Origin: Pantoea dispersa
Lineage (GTDB): Bacteria; Pseudomonadota; Gammaproteobacteria; Enterobacterales; Enterobacteriaceae
Assembly (NCBI RefSeq): GCF_014155765.1
Contig: NZ_SCKT01000001.1
Location: 868,001-932,000, forward strand
Length of the DNA: 64,000 bases
Direction of reading: 5' to 3'
Shown here one piece after another: positions 30,339-40,279 of the stretch (the stretch's first letter is position 1; each line of letters begins with the position of its first letter). The notes beneath the pieces are model-generated. The model had not been told where the DNA came from. It worked only from the letters and a program-made list of their open reading frames with translations, and ran no database searches. The translations under genes and the position numbers were made by a program.

Positions 30339-31931
30339 TCAGACGATGCCCTGGCTGCGCAGGTAATCTTCGTAGTTGCCGGTGAAGTCAACGATGCGAT
30401 CGCCTTTCATCTCGATGACGCGCGTCGCCAGCGAGCTGACGAACTCACGGTCGTGCGAGACGAAAATCAGCGTGCCTTCGTACATCTCCAGCGCCATGTT
30501 CAGTGACTCGATCGACTCCATATCCAGGTGGTTAGTCGGTTCGTCCATCACCAGGATGTTTGGCTTCTGCATCATCAGCTTGCCAAACAGCATGCGGCCC
30601 TTCTCACCACCGGACAGCACTTTCGCTGGCTTCTTGATGTCGTCATGGCTGAACAGCAGACGACCAAGAATACTGCGCACCGCCTGCTCGTCGTCGCCTT
30701 CCTGCTTCCACTGGCTCATCCAGTCGAACACGCTCAGGTCGTCAGCAAAATCTTCGGCGTGATCCTGCGCGTAGTAACCAATGCGCGCATTCTCCGACCA
30801 TTTCACCGTGCCGCTATCCGGCTGCAGTTCGCCGACCAGCGTTTTCAGCAGCGTGGATTTACCAATACCGTTGGCGCCGAGGATAGCCAGTTTCTCACCC
30901 ACTTCCAGCAGCAGGTTAAGATTTTTAAACAGCGGACCGTTATCAAATCCTTTGGTCAGTGCTTCCACTTCCAGCGCATTACGGAACAGCTTTTTATCCT
31001 GCTCGAAACGAATATACGGGTTCTGACGGCTGGAGGCTTTTACCTCATCCAGTTTGATTTTATCAATCTGCTTCGCGCGCGAAGTGGCCTGACGCGATTT
31101 TGAGGCGTTAGCGCTAAAGCGGCTAACGAAGGATTGCAGATCGGCAATTTGCGCTTTCTTCTTGGCGTTATCCGCTAATAAACGCTCGCGCGCCTGGGTC
31201 GCCGCCGTCATATATTCGTCATAATTGCCGGGATAAACGCGCAGCTCACCGTAATCCAGATCCGCCATATGCGTACACACCATATTCAGGAAGTGACGGT
31301 CATGCGAAATGATGATCATGGTACTGTCACGTTCGTTCAGCACCTGCTCCAGCCAGCGAATGGTGTCAATATCCAGGTTGTTGGTCGGTTCGTCGAGTAA
31401 CAAAATATCCGGGTTAGCAAATAATGCCTGCGCCAGCAGCACACGCAATTTCCAGCCAGGGGCAATTTCACTCATCGGACCGTAATGCTGCTCCACCGGA
31501 ATGCCCACGCCGAGTAATAATTCTCCGGCGCGTGATTCGGCACTGTAACCGTCCATTTCACCGTAGGCGACCTCAAGGTCGGCGACTTTATAGCCTTCCT
31601 CTTCGCTCATTTCCGGCAATGCATATATGCGATCGCGCTCCTGCTTCACCGCCCACAATTCCTGGTGACCCATAATCACGGTATCCAGCACGCTATATTG
31701 CTCGAAAGCAAACTGATCCTGGCGAAGCTTACCGATGCGCTCATTGGGGTCGAGGGAAACATTTCCGTTAGTCGGAACCAGGTCGCCGCCCAGTATTTTC
31801 ATGAAGGTCGATTTACCGCTGCCGTTCGCACCGATTAAACCGTAACGATTACCGCCGCCAAATTTAACGGAGATATTCTCAAACAGTGGCTTACTGCCGA
31901 ACTGCATAGTGATATTGCTGGAAACTAACAC
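30339..31931 (-). CDS. ybiT: ABC-F family ATPase YbiT
   Basis: Cytosolic ABC-F protein of 530 residues, a ribosome-associated ATPase class that acts at the translating ribosome. Two ABC domains have Walker [10 protein letters not shown] (near 36) and GANGIGKST (near 350). The LSGGEKGRM signature is in the second domain, and the first carries a degenerate one. The inter-domain P-site tip motif region (about 240-310) is rich in Lys/Arg. The start is GTG 31931, which gives the MLVSSN N-terminus of E. coli YbiT. An open frame extends further upstream without support. Confidence 0.94.
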   Translation of the reverse strand: MLVSSNITMQFGSKPLFENISVKFGGGNRYGLIGANGSGKSTFMKILGGDLVPTNGNVSLDPNERIGKLRQDQFAFEQYSVLDTVIMGHQELWAVKQERDRIYALPEMSEEEGYKVADLEVAYGEMDGYSAESRAGELLLGVGIPVEQHYGPMSEIAPGWKLRVLLAQALFANPDILLLDEPTNNLDIDTIRWLEQVLNERDSTMIIISHDRHFLNMVCTHMADLDYGELRVYPGNYDEYMTAATQARERLLADNAKKKAQIADLQSFVSRFSANASKSRQATSRAKQIDKIKLDEVKASSRQNPYIRFEQDKKLFRNALEVEALTKGFDNGPLFKNLNLLLEVGEKLAILGANGIGKSTLLKTLVGELQPDSGTVKWSENARIGYYAQDHAEDFADDLSVFDWMSQWKQEGDDEQAVRSILGRLLFSHDDIKKPAKVLSGGEKGRMLFGKLMMQKPNILVMDEPTNHLDMESIESLNMALEMYEGTLIFVSHDREFVSSLATRVIEMKGDRIVDFTGNYEDYLRSQGIV

Positions 31932-32134
31932 GGCATTGACCTTTGTTACGCAGTGGAGGAAAAAACAGCGGGCATTATGCCAGAAGCGGCCTGGATGAGC
32001 CACCTCTGCACCCGGATACGCAGAGGCAAGGCGGAGAACACCTTGTTGCCAGAGGTAAAATAATTGCGACCGTGCCGGACAGGTTATCCACGGCGCGGGA
32101 AATGACCCGCCGCCCGTACCCGGAGCGAGGCCAA
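31932..32134. other. Intergenic region upstream of ybiT
   Basis: About 200 bases between ybiT and the terminator of the H-NS family gene. No coding frame was supported; it should include the ybiT promoter. Confidence 0.4.
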
Positions 32135-32166
32135 TAAAAAAGCCGGAGACGCTGACGCCTCCGGCT
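32135..32166 (-). terminator. Terminator of the H-NS family gene
   Basis: On the minus strand the stem AGCCGGAG / CTCCGGCT with a ten-base loop is followed by a run of six T, 24 bases after the gene's stop. A textbook rho-independent terminator. Confidence 0.88.
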
Positions 32167-32189
32167 CCCGCTTACAAGGATTGTGCAGA

Positions 32190-32591
32190 TTATTTGATCA
32201 GGAAGCTGTCGAGGCTTTTACCTGCATCCAGCGCTTTTTTAATCGCAGCTGGGGTACGGCCCTGACCGGTCCATGATTTCTCTTCACCGTTTTCGTCGGT
32301 GTAAGAATATTTCGCCGGACGCGGCGCACGCTTGGCGCGTTTTTTACCGGTTTCCAGTGCACCCAGTAATTCGTTCGGGTCGATACCGTCTGCCAGCAGC
32401 ATTTCACGGTATTTAGACAGCTTCTCTTCTTTTTCGCGGTTCTGCGCTTCTTCCGCTTCAACTTCGTCGCGGCGCTCAGTCACCACGACGGTTAATTTTT
32501 CCAGAATTTCTTCCAGATCGCTCAGTGGCAGTTCACGAGCCTGTGCACGTAATGTGCGAATGTTGTTCAGAACTTTAAATGCGTCACTCAT
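32190..32591 (-). CDS. H-NS/StpA family nucleoid protein
   Basis: DNA-binding nucleoid protein of 133 residues. The N-terminal oligomerisation coiled coil ([20 protein letters not shown]..., about 1-65) is followed by a basic linker ([16 protein letters not shown]). The C-terminal domain has the AT-hook-like TGQGRTP motif near 112 and ends KSLDSFLIK. The start at 32591 ([10 protein letters not shown]) follows AAGGAC; the longer open frame to 32645 lacks a site. Residues such as [16 protein letters not shown] resemble H-NS, but the gene lies next to ybiT, not galU/tdk. It may be a second H-NS-type paralogue, so no symbol is given. Confidence 0.92.
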   Translation of the reverse strand: MSDAFKVLNNIRTLRAQARELPLSDLEEILEKLTVVVTERRDEVEAEEAQNREKEEKLSKYREMLLADGIDPNELLGALETGKKRAKRAPRPAKYSYTDENGEEKSWTGQGRTPAAIKKALDAGKSLDSFLIK

Positions 32592-32967
32592 CACAATGTC
32601 CTTGCTTAAGGGGGTTAAATAAACTGTAGTGGCAAGATTACCCAATTCAAATAAAAAAATAAATTAATTTTGCAGACCGGATTAATCCGAATGGATTAGC
32701 CTATTCCAGTCAGGCGCGTTTAAACCCAATGTGCGGCGTGAATTAACGGTGAATTAACATCAGCGGTTCAGTACCACCGGCTGGAACTGGAATCGATTTC
32801 ATTGCTTATTCACGCGTAGGAAACAAGCGTTTAGCGCTTATTGTGCGCTGAGGCAGTAGTCAGCATAAAGGTAAAAAAACATTAATAGTGTAAGTAAAAT
32901 CCGTTTTTAACGCGGATGGCATTAGCGTCACAGATGCGAGCAATATCTCATTTTGCCATTAAATAAA
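32592..32967. other. AT-rich region upstream of the H-NS family gene
   Basis: About 375 AT-rich bases between the terminator of the sugar-porter gene and the H-NS family gene. It should hold the latter's promoter, and self-repression by H-NS-type proteins at such AT-rich DNA is common. No open frame was supported. Confidence 0.5.
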
Positions 32968-32994
32968 TAAAAAAAGGCCGGTTGTTAACCGGCC
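32968..32994 (-). terminator. Terminator of the sugar porter gene
   Basis: Minus-strand stem GGCCGGTT / AACCGGCC with a three-base loop, followed by seven T. Located 27 bases after the stop of the MFS gene. Confidence 0.88.
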
Positions 32995-33020
32995 ATCATG
33001 CAAAAATCGTATGTCTGTGG

Positions 33021-34499
33021 TTATCCGCTTTTCTTCACTGCCGGTCGCAATAGCTGGGGCGCCGGCGCATCAGACAGCCGGTCGTGCAAATAATGTTCAA
33101 TCTGCTCCAGCGAACGATGGCGTGTTTCCGGTACCCAGCGAATAACAAAAATCGCGCCGCCTATGCCAATCAGCGCGAAAATAAAGAACGCGCCGGATAA
33201 GCCAACCGACGCCAGCAGAACCGGGAACAGCAGAGAAATAAGAAAATTGGCGATCCACAACGCAAATACCGCGCCGCCCATAAAAATACCGCGTAACCGC
33301 GTCGGGAAAATTTCTGACAGCAGCAGCCAGGTGACCGGCGATAACGCGCCCTGCTGGAAACTCAGAAACATCAGCATACCCAGCAGCACCATATAACTGC
33401 GCAAGATATCCGGCTGACCGTTAACTGTTTCCGGCATCAGGTAACTGACGGTGCCAATAAACACCAGACAGGCGGTACAACCAAACTGACCTACCATCGT
33501 CATGGTGCGGCGACCGATGCGCCCCAGCAGCCAGATTCCCACAAAGGTCATTAATACCGAGACCGCGCCATTGGCAATGGTGGCAAACAGCGCAGCGTCA
33601 TTGCTCATCCCCACCGCTTTCAGCATGGTCGGCGCGTAGTACATGATGGTATTCACGCCGGTCAGTTGCTGGATGGCGGCAATACCAATACCGATCAGGA
33701 ACAGTTTGATCAGCCATGGCTGGCGCAGTTCCCGCAGACGCGGACGCTGCTGTTGCTCGTCCGACAGCGTCTCTTCGATCTCCATCATCTCCCACTCAAC
33801 GTCTTCGCGCGCGCGGGTGCGTTCCAGAACCTTGCGCGCCTCAGCGAGACGGCCTTTCATGGCATACCAGCGCGGCGTGTCCGGCATAAACATCATCCCG
33901 AACCACAGCAGCACCGCCGGCAGCGTGGCGACCGCCAGCATCCAGCGCCAGGTCGTGTCGCCCCCCCAGGCCGCGTTGAAGCCGGCATTCGACATATAGG
34001 CCAGCATCTGGCCGGAAACGATCATCAGCTCCTGCATGGTCACCAGTTGACCCCGTTTGTTGGCCGGTGCCATTTCGGCGATATACACCGGTACGGTGGC
34101 GGACGCACCGCCCACGGCCACGCCAAGGACCAGGCGGAAGAAAATCATCCAGCTGACATCAGGTGCCAGTGCGGTACCCAGCGCGCCGAGTGCAAAAATA
34201 ATCGCCAGTACCAGAATAATTTTTCTCCGCCCGGCCGCGGCGGCAAAGTGACCGGAAGCCAGTGCGCCAAACGCCGCGCCGAACAGCAGACTGCTGGTCA
34301 CCAGCCCGGTGGTAAATGGGGTGAGATTCAGATCGTCGCCCATAAATAACAGTGCGCCAGAGATCACGCCGGTGTCGTAGCCAAACAGCAAACCACCGAG
34401 GGTGGCAATCAGCGCAATGACCTTCACAAAAGGCTCGGTGCGCGTGCTGCTGTTTGGCCCTGATGCCGGATTGGGCGTCATCCAGGTTTCGCGGGACAT
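33021..34499 (-). CDS. MFS sugar porter (inositol/pentose type)
   Basis: Twelve-helix major facilitator of the sugar porter family (492 residues). Family signatures are GGLLFGYDTGVISGAL in helix 1, the R-x-G-RR loop (AAAGRRKI) near 90, and PVYIAEMAP plus PDTPRWYAMKGR before the central loop. IQQLTGVNTIMYYAPT in helix 7 and VPETRHRSLEQIE at the C-terminus complete the set. Probably proton-coupled uptake of a cyclitol, pentose or hexose; resemblance to IolT/GalP/XylE does not settle the substrate. Start 34499 has AAGGAG six bases upstream. Monocistronic, with its own terminator. Confidence 0.9.
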   Translation of the reverse strand: MSRETWMTPNPASGPNSSTRTEPFVKVIALIATLGGLLFGYDTGVISGALLFMGDDLNLTPFTTGLVTSSLLFGAAFGALASGHFAAAAGRRKIILVLAIIFALGALGTALAPDVSWMIFFRLVLGVAVGGASATVPVYIAEMAPANKRGQLVTMQELMIVSGQMLAYMSNAGFNAAWGGDTTWRWMLAVATLPAVLLWFGMMFMPDTPRWYAMKGRLAEARKVLERTRAREDVEWEMMEIEETLSDEQQQRPRLRELRQPWLIKLFLIGIGIAAIQQLTGVNTIMYYAPTMLKAVGMSNDAALFATIANGAVSVLMTFVGIWLLGRIGRRTMTMVGQFGCTACLVFIGTVSYLMPETVNGQPDILRSYMVLLGMLMFLSFQQGALSPVTWLLLSEIFPTRLRGIFMGGAVFALWIANFLISLLFPVLLASVGLSGAFFIFALIGIGGAIFVIRWVPETRHRSLEQIEHYLHDRLSDAPAPQLLRPAVKKSG

Positions 34500-34703
34500 A
34501 ACCAACTCCTTTCCTGAGATAAGAAGCCTTAAAATAGATTATTTCCACCACAATGAATAAATATGAAATTTAAATTTTGCGCCACGGGTCATTATCTTTG
34601 CCTTTAATTGAGATAATGATCACACAACCTGATTCAGGGCGCAGAGAAGTCAGTGCAAATTTTGCACAACAAACAGAAGGGAGAATATTTATTTCAAGTA
34701 AGG

Positions 34704-34734
34704 CGCTGACCGCACGCCGTGAATGCGGTCAGCG
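34704..34734 (-). terminator. Hairpin after the efflux operon
   Basis: A perfect 11-bp stem CGCTGACCGCA / TGCGGTCAGCG with a nine-base loop, just downstream of the outer-membrane factor gene on the minus strand. The T-run after it is poor (CCTTACTT), so termination may be partial. Confidence 0.55.
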
Positions 34735-34742
34735 ATGGCAGA

Positions 34743-36272
34743 TTAATTGACTGCGGTGGCCGGACCAAAGACGTCATAGTCCGGCAGCGTCACCTGCTGA
34801 TACGGCTCCCAGCCGCCGCCCAGCGCTTTATACAGCGCTACCAGGTCCAGCGCGCTTTGCATGCGCGCCTGGGTGGATTGCGCCTGCGACTGCGCCAGCT
34901 GGCGCTGGGCATCCAGCACCTCAAGGAAGGTGGAGATGCCCTGTTTGTAACTGTCACTGGCGAGCTCAAAGGCGCGCTGCAGTGCGCCGGTAGTCTCATC
35001 CAGCGCGGTAACCTGTTGCTGATCGGCGCGGTAGCTGACCAGCGCATTTTCCACATCCTGCAGCGCCGTCAGTACCGTCTGGCGATAATCGAGCGCCGCG
35101 CTCGCCTGCTGCGCGCGCGCCAGTTTCACGCTGGAAACCAGACGTCCGCCCTGAAAAATCGGGATCGACAGCGCCGGGCCGACGCTGAAGAAGTGGCTGC
35201 TCCAGTCGTCAAGGTAGCTGGCATCGGTGTTGCGCACGCCCAACTGCCCGGTAAGCGACAGGCTGGGGAACAGGTTCGCGACCGATACGCCGATATTGGC
35301 GGTCTGCGCATGCAGATTCGCTTCGGCCTGGCGGATATCCGGACGGCGGCGCGCCAGCGTCGATGGAATGCCCACCGCCACCAGCTTCGGCAACGCCGGC
35401 AGCGCTTTGCTGCTCATCAGTTCGTTATCCAGCGCGCCCGGCGTTTTGCCCAGCAGCACTGCCAGCCCGTTCATCGCCTGACGTTCCTGGGCCTGATATT
35501 GTGGCAGCTGCGCGTTAAGGGAGGCCAGCTGCGCACGGGCATTCTCAACGTCGGTGAGCGGCGCCAGACCGTTACGCTGCTGGCTTTGCGTCAGCTCCCA
35601 GGTTTGCTGCGCCACGTTAATCTGCTGTTGCAGCGTCGCCAGCACCGCCTGCGCGCCGCGCAGCTGCAGATACGCGCGCGCGACCTCAGCTTCCAGCGAC
35701 ACCAGCGCATCATTACGCTGCTCAATCGCCGCCTGCTGCTGCGCGTCCGCCATCTCCATCTGGCGTCTTACCTTGCCCCATAAATCCAGTTCCCAGCTGG
35801 CGTCAAAGCTGCCCTGATACAGCGTGACCGAATGGGTCAGACCGTTGAGCTGATCTGCCACGTCATCATCCACCTGATCGTACACCCCGTTGGATTTCAG
35901 CATGCCTTTCAGGCCGAGCTGCTGACGCGTCACTTTGGTGGAGCCGTTAAGCGACGGGAACAGCCCGCCACGCGCCTGCGCCAGCTGTTCGCGCGCACCG
36001 GCGATGCGCAGCACCGACTGTTGCAGCGTCAGGTTGCCAGCGATGGCGCGCTCAATCAGGCTATCGAGCTGCGGGTCGTTAAAGCTTTTCCACCACGAAG
36101 GATTGGTCGCGGACGCCAGCGGTTTTGAGGCTTCCTGAGAGGGCAAATCACGGTAGCTACCGGGCGTGTGCGCCTGCGGCGGCTGATAATCGGGCCCGAC
36201 GGCACAACCCGCCAGCAGCATGGACAGCGCCAGCAGCGTCAGCGACGGCGTAACGCGCGAAGAGGTGATCAT
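34743..36272 (-). CDS. Outer-membrane efflux lipoprotein, NodT/OprM family
   Basis: TolC-like outer-membrane channel (509 residues), third part of a tripartite pump. The signal peptide ends in the lipobox LLAGC (Cys near residue 23) followed by AVGPDYQPP, typical of OprM/NodT factors. Two repeats with long coiled-coil alpha-barrel segments (about 190-260 and 395-480) are visible. It starts one base after the stop of the inner-membrane pump gene (TAACATG), with AGGAG inside that gene's end, so translation is coupled. Confidence 0.92.
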   Translation of the reverse strand: MITSSRVTPSLTLLALSMLLAGCAVGPDYQPPQAHTPGSYRDLPSQEASKPLASATNPSWWKSFNDPQLDSLIERAIAGNLTLQQSVLRIAGAREQLAQARGGLFPSLNGSTKVTRQQLGLKGMLKSNGVYDQVDDDVADQLNGLTHSVTLYQGSFDASWELDLWGKVRRQMEMADAQQQAAIEQRNDALVSLEAEVARAYLQLRGAQAVLATLQQQINVAQQTWELTQSQQRNGLAPLTDVENARAQLASLNAQLPQYQAQERQAMNGLAVLLGKTPGALDNELMSSKALPALPKLVAVGIPSTLARRRPDIRQAEANLHAQTANIGVSVANLFPSLSLTGQLGVRNTDASYLDDWSSHFFSVGPALSIPIFQGGRLVSSVKLARAQQASAALDYRQTVLTALQDVENALVSYRADQQQVTALDETTGALQRAFELASDSYKQGISTFLEVLDAQRQLAQSQAQSTQARMQSALDLVALYKALGGGWEPYQQVTLPDYDVFGPATAVN

Positions 36273-36273
36273 G

Positions 36274-37842
36274 TTAATGTGCTCCTGCACTGCCTTCGCT
36301 CTTGATCGGCGAAAGCAACCAACAAAAAGGAATCAATAGCACGGCGACAATACTCAGGCCCATGAACACGTCGATGTAAGCCAGAATACGCGCCTGGGCA
36401 ATCATCTCCTGATAGAGCTGACCGCTGGCCAGCGTCAGCGGATCGCCCACCGCACTGGTAAAGTCACGAATCGCCTGCGCCCAGTGCTGCAGCGTGAGGT
36501 TGAACTGCTCATTGAGCGGCGACATGTTGTGCACCATGTGGGCCGATCGCACCTGTTCACGTTCGGTGATGCCGGCAGTGGCCAGCGAGATGCCGATCGA
36601 ACCGGCCACGTTACGGAACATGGTGAACAGCGCGGAGGCATCCGCATTCAGGCGCTGCGGCACGGTGATAAAGGCAATGGTGGTGAGCGGCACAAACAGG
36701 AAGCCGAGGCCAATCGACTGCGCGCTGCGCATCAGCACCAGCGTGGTGAAATCCACGTTGGGCGTCAGGGTGCTGGAATAGAAGAAGGCCAGCGCCAGAC
36801 AGGTAAAGCCAAAGGCGATGATGTAGCGTGTCTGCACAATTGGCATCAGCTTCAGCACCAGCGGGATGGTGAGCACGATCAGGACCGCGCCGGGCGACAG
36901 CACCAGCCCGGACCAGGTGGCGGTATAACCGAGATCCTGCTGCGCCAGCTGCGGTAACACTACCGAGCTGCCATAAAGAATCATCGCCATGCCCGCCATC
37001 AGCAGACCGGCCACCCAGAAGTTGCGATCCTTCATCACCGTGATATCCACCACCGGCTTGCGCGCATACAGCAGCCAGTAAACCGCACCGACGATGCCGA
37101 CGGCCGCCAGCATGGCAAACAGGCGAATGAAGTGTGAAGCGAACCAGTCTTCGTCTTCACCGCGATCGAGAAACACCTGCAAACAGCCGAGACCCAGGGT
37201 AATCAGGCTGATGCCGATATAGTCGATTTTCAGCCGGCCCTTCTCCCACTTGCGCTCCCACGGCGGATCTTCCAGCAGCTGATAGATAGCCAGCACCGTG
37301 AGGATCCCCACCGGAATATTAATAAAGAACACCCAGCGCCAGCTGTAGTTATCAGTGATCCAGCCACCGAGCGTCGGGCCAATTACCGGCGCGACAATAA
37401 TGGCAATCGATGACAGGCCAAAAGCCTTGCCGCGGTCTTCCGGCTTGAAGTAATCCAGCAGCACCGACTGCTGCACCGGTTGCAGCCCGCCGCCGAAGAA
37501 GCCCTGCAATACGCGGAAAAGAATGATTTGCCACAGCTCGGTGGCAATGCCGCACAGGAAGGAGCAGATGGTAAACATCACGATGCAGATCAGGAAGAAC
37601 TGCTTGCGCCCAAACAGGCGGCTGAAAAAGGCCGAGATCGGCAGCACAATGCCGTTGGCGACCAGATAGGAGGTTAGTACCCAGGTGGATTCATCGTAGC
37701 TGGATGACAGCGACCCGGCGATGTGCGGCAGCGCGACGTTAACGATGGTGGTGTCCAGAATTTCCATGAACACCGCCAACGTTACCGTGATGGCAACCAG
37801 CCAGGGATTGCTGGCCGGACGCCAGCTTTCGCTCGCACTCAT
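36274..37842 (-). CDS. DHA2 family multidrug efflux MFS transporter (EmrB-like)
   Basis: Inner-membrane drug:proton antiporter of the 14-helix DHA2 family (522 residues). Motifs: FMEILDTTIVNVALPHIAG in helix 1, the motif-A loop (SRLFGRKQFF) near 75 and motif C (GPTLGGWITDNYSWRW) near 155. It resembles EmrB. The start ATG overlaps the stop of the membrane fusion gene as ATGA. Substrates unknown; the family exports hydrophobic toxins, phenolics and bile-type compounds. Confidence 0.92.
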   Translation of the reverse strand: MSASESWRPASNPWLVAITVTLAVFMEILDTTIVNVALPHIAGSLSSSYDESTWVLTSYLVANGIVLPISAFFSRLFGRKQFFLICIVMFTICSFLCGIATELWQIILFRVLQGFFGGGLQPVQQSVLLDYFKPEDRGKAFGLSSIAIIVAPVIGPTLGGWITDNYSWRWVFFINIPVGILTVLAIYQLLEDPPWERKWEKGRLKIDYIGISLITLGLGCLQVFLDRGEDEDWFASHFIRLFAMLAAVGIVGAVYWLLYARKPVVDITVMKDRNFWVAGLLMAGMAMILYGSSVVLPQLAQQDLGYTATWSGLVLSPGAVLIVLTIPLVLKLMPIVQTRYIIAFGFTCLALAFFYSSTLTPNVDFTTLVLMRSAQSIGLGFLFVPLTTIAFITVPQRLNADASALFTMFRNVAGSIGISLATAGITEREQVRSAHMVHNMSPLNEQFNLTLQHWAQAIRDFTSAVGDPLTLASGQLYQEMIAQARILAYIDVFMGLSIVAVLLIPFCWLLSPIKSEGSAGAH

Positions 37843-38966
37843 TCCACCGTCACCTTCGGTTCAACCGACAGGCCAAGCGGCAGCGGATGATTCGGGTCGA
37901 GTCCTTTATCAATCACAATTTTCACCGGCACGCGTTGCACAATCTTCACGTAGTTACCGGTGGCGTTCTCGGCCGGGAAGGTAGAGAAGCGCGAGCCGGA
38001 GCCCATCTGCACGCTGTCGACGTGCCCTTCCAGCTTCATGTCCGGCCAGGCATCAACGCCAATCTCCACTTTATCGCCCGGATTCATGCGCGCCAGCTGC
38101 GACTCTTTGAAGTTGGCGGTGATCCAGATATCCGGCGATACCAGCGAAAACAGCGCACTGCCGGCCTGCACCAGCGTACCGGGCTGCACGTTGCGTTTGG
38201 TGACGAAACCGTCATACGGCGCGCGTACTTCGGTGTAAGAGAGGTTAAGCTCGGCAGTGTTGAGCTGAGCCCGGGCTTGCTCGACCTGCTGCTGCCGCGC
38301 TTCGACATTGGTTTCCTGCTGACGAATCTGCAACTGCACCTGCGAAGCCACTTCGACCTGCGCTTTGGCGCTTTGCAGCTGCGCTTCAGCCGAGCGTAAC
38401 TGCGCGGCGGCGGTATCAATATTGCGCTGCGAGGTCGCGCGCGGGTCAACCCCGCGCTGACGACGGTAATCCGCCTGCGCATTGAGTAAATTGGCCTGCG
38501 CCCGTGCCTGGTCGGCCAGCGCCTGATCGCGCTGCGCCGGATATTGCACCCGCGCCAGCGCCAGCTGCGCCTGCGCCTGATGCAACTGCGCCTGCGCCAG
38601 ACCGAGCTGTGCTTTGGCCTGATCGCGCTGTGCGGCGTTATCACGCGGGTCGATCAGCACCAGCAGATCGCCCTTCTTTACCCGCTGGTTATCTTTTACC
38701 AGCAGCTGCACCACGTAGCCCGACGCTTTGGGCGCGATGGTCACGGCATCGCCTTCGGTGAACGCATCGTCGGTGGTTTCAATGTTGCGCGTGCTAAACC
38801 AGAACCAGAATCCCACCAGCAGCATAATCACCACCACAATCGCCAGAATGATCAGCGGCTTTTTGCCGGGGCGTTTACGGGGTGATTGCTCGTTATCCTG
38901 ACTGGAATCTGACGTGTTGTTGTCTTTTTGCTCATCGGCGGATGGCGGATTGTGGTTTTCACTCAT
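37839..38966 (-). CDS. HlyD/EmrA-type membrane fusion protein
   Basis: Periplasmic adaptor of the tripartite pump (375 residues). It has a cytosolic, polar N-terminus, one membrane anchor (KPLIILAIVVVIMLLVGFWFWF, about 34-57), a biotinyl-lipoyl half-motif, and a long alpha-hairpin rich in A-Q heptads (about 110-235). The second lipoyl half is YTEVRAPYDGFVTKRN, then a beta-barrel. Similar to EmrA. First gene of the three-gene operon; no regulator gene lies beside it. Confidence 0.92.
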   Translation of the reverse strand: MSENHNPPSADEQKDNNTSDSSQDNEQSPRKRPGKKPLIILAIVVVIMLLVGFWFWFSTRNIETTDDAFTEGDAVTIAPKASGYVVQLLVKDNQRVKKGDLLVLIDPRDNAAQRDQAKAQLGLAQAQLHQAQAQLALARVQYPAQRDQALADQARAQANLLNAQADYRRQRGVDPRATSQRNIDTAAAQLRSAEAQLQSAKAQVEVASQVQLQIRQQETNVEARQQQVEQARAQLNTAELNLSYTEVRAPYDGFVTKRNVQPGTLVQAGSALFSLVSPDIWITANFKESQLARMNPGDKVEIGVDAWPDMKLEGHVDSVQMGSGSRFSTFPAENATGNYVKIVQRVPVKIVIDKGLDPNHPLPLGLSVEPKVTVE

Positions 38967-39098
38967 AATTTGTCATCACTGGCTGGTAATCCCGATCCCC
39001 GGGCGAAACGGTCAACTTAACCTTAGATGGGAAATTGACAAATGCCAGTGTAACTTTACATAAGCTAACATCCGACGCATTTTCTGCCACATCACTTA

Positions 39099-39120
39099 AC
39101 GCGCTGATAAATCAGCGCGT
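39099..39120 (-). terminator. Hairpin after ybiR
   Basis: Perfect 10-bp stem ACGCGCTGAT / ATCAGCGCGT with a two-base loop downstream of ybiR. It lacks a good T-run, so it is a possible terminator or transcript-stabilising hairpin. Confidence 0.45.
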
Positions 39121-39148
39121 CTTGCTAAGGCGGACAGGTTGGTCAGGG

Positions 39149-40258
39149 TTAACGCAGCAGCTGTAACAACAGCCAGCCGCACAGCATCGACCAGGCAAGC
39201 ATCGGCAGGGAAAACAGATGGAAACGCCACCACACTTTGGCGTCCTGTGCCATGCGCAGCGCAATCAGGTTGGCCAGCGATCCCGGCAGCAGACCAAAGC
39301 CGCCGATATTCACCGCCCAGGCCAGCACTTCGGAAGGCGGGACTTTTTGTAACAGCAGAATGGTGGCCGGTACGTTGCTGATCACCTGTGACAGGCCAAT
39401 CGCCAGCAGATAGATACCGCCCTCGCCCAGCTGACCGATGGCGGCAAAATGCGGCTGCAGAATGGGCAGGTGCATCAGTAAAAAGACATCAATGAACATC
39501 GCCACGAACACCAGCAGCAGGCTCCAGTCGATGGTCGCCAGCACCTGACGCGCCATCAGCAGAAAACAGCCCGCCACCAGCAGCAGCGCCCAGCCGGTGA
39601 GTTTCAGCTCCAGCGCGACGATAAACACCACGTACAGCAGCACGCTGACGATAAACAGCGGTTTCTGCCACTGCTGATTGCCCGGTGCATCATGCTTCTC
39701 AATGCTGCGCGCCGGGAAGCTAAACCACGTCAGCACCACCAGCGTCAGCATCAGCATCGCCGCCAGCGGCGCCATCTGACCGATAAAACCGGCCACGCTG
39801 AGCGTGCCGTGGCTCCACAGCAGGATATTTTGCGGGTTGCCGACCGGCGTCAGCAACGAGCCGGCGTTGACCGCCAGCGCTTCAAAGATGATCAGCCGGG
39901 AGATGGGCAGGCGCGAGAACTTGCGCAGCGTCAGCGTGAGCGGCACCAGGATAAACAGCGCTACATCATTGGTCAGGAAGGTCGAGAGCAGCGCCGCCGC
40001 ACACACCATAAACAGCGCCAGCGTACGTTCGTGCTGGAAGCCCTGCGCCAGCCGCGCACCGAGCACATCAAAATAGCCGCTGTTTTCCAGCCCTTTTGTC
40101 AGCATCAGCAAACCGGTGAGCGTCATGATGGTGTGCCAGTCAACGGCGGCGGGCAGCTGCGGCCAGCGGTAATCCGCCAGCGGCAACAGAATCACGCCCA
40201 GCAGCAACAGTAAATGCAAAACGCGGTCACGCATTAAGGAACGAAGCACGATGGGCAT
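39149..40258 (-). CDS. ybiR: YbiR, ArsB/CitM-type inner membrane transporter
   Basis: Integral membrane protein (369 residues, about 10 helices) of the ion transporter superfamily with ArsB and CitM. It has the re-entrant-loop landmark FLTNDVALFILVPLT near 90 and NAGSLLTPVGNPQNILLW near 130; the second half has SQVISNVPATILL near 290. It corresponds to E. coli YbiR, which also follows mntR. Substrate unknown. The gene begins 21 bases after the mntR stop, so the two are probably cotranscribed, which hints at a link to metal balance. Confidence 0.9.
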   Translation of the reverse strand: MPIVLRSLMRDRVLHLLLLLGVILLPLADYRWPQLPAAVDWHTIMTLTGLLMLTKGLENSGYFDVLGARLAQGFQHERTLALFMVCAAALLSTFLTNDVALFILVPLTLTLRKFSRLPISRLIIFEALAVNAGSLLTPVGNPQNILLWSHGTLSVAGFIGQMAPLAAMLMLTLVVLTWFSFPARSIEKHDAPGNQQWQKPLFIVSVLLYVVFIVALELKLTGWALLLVAGCFLLMARQVLATIDWSLLLVFVAMFIDVFLLMHLPILQPHFAAIGQLGEGGIYLLAIGLSQVISNVPATILLLQKVPPSEVLAWAVNIGGFGLLPGSLANLIALRMAQDAKVWWRFHLFSLPMLAWSMLCGWLLLQLLR

Positions 40259-40279
40259 GATGGCAGAAGGCCTTGTAGG

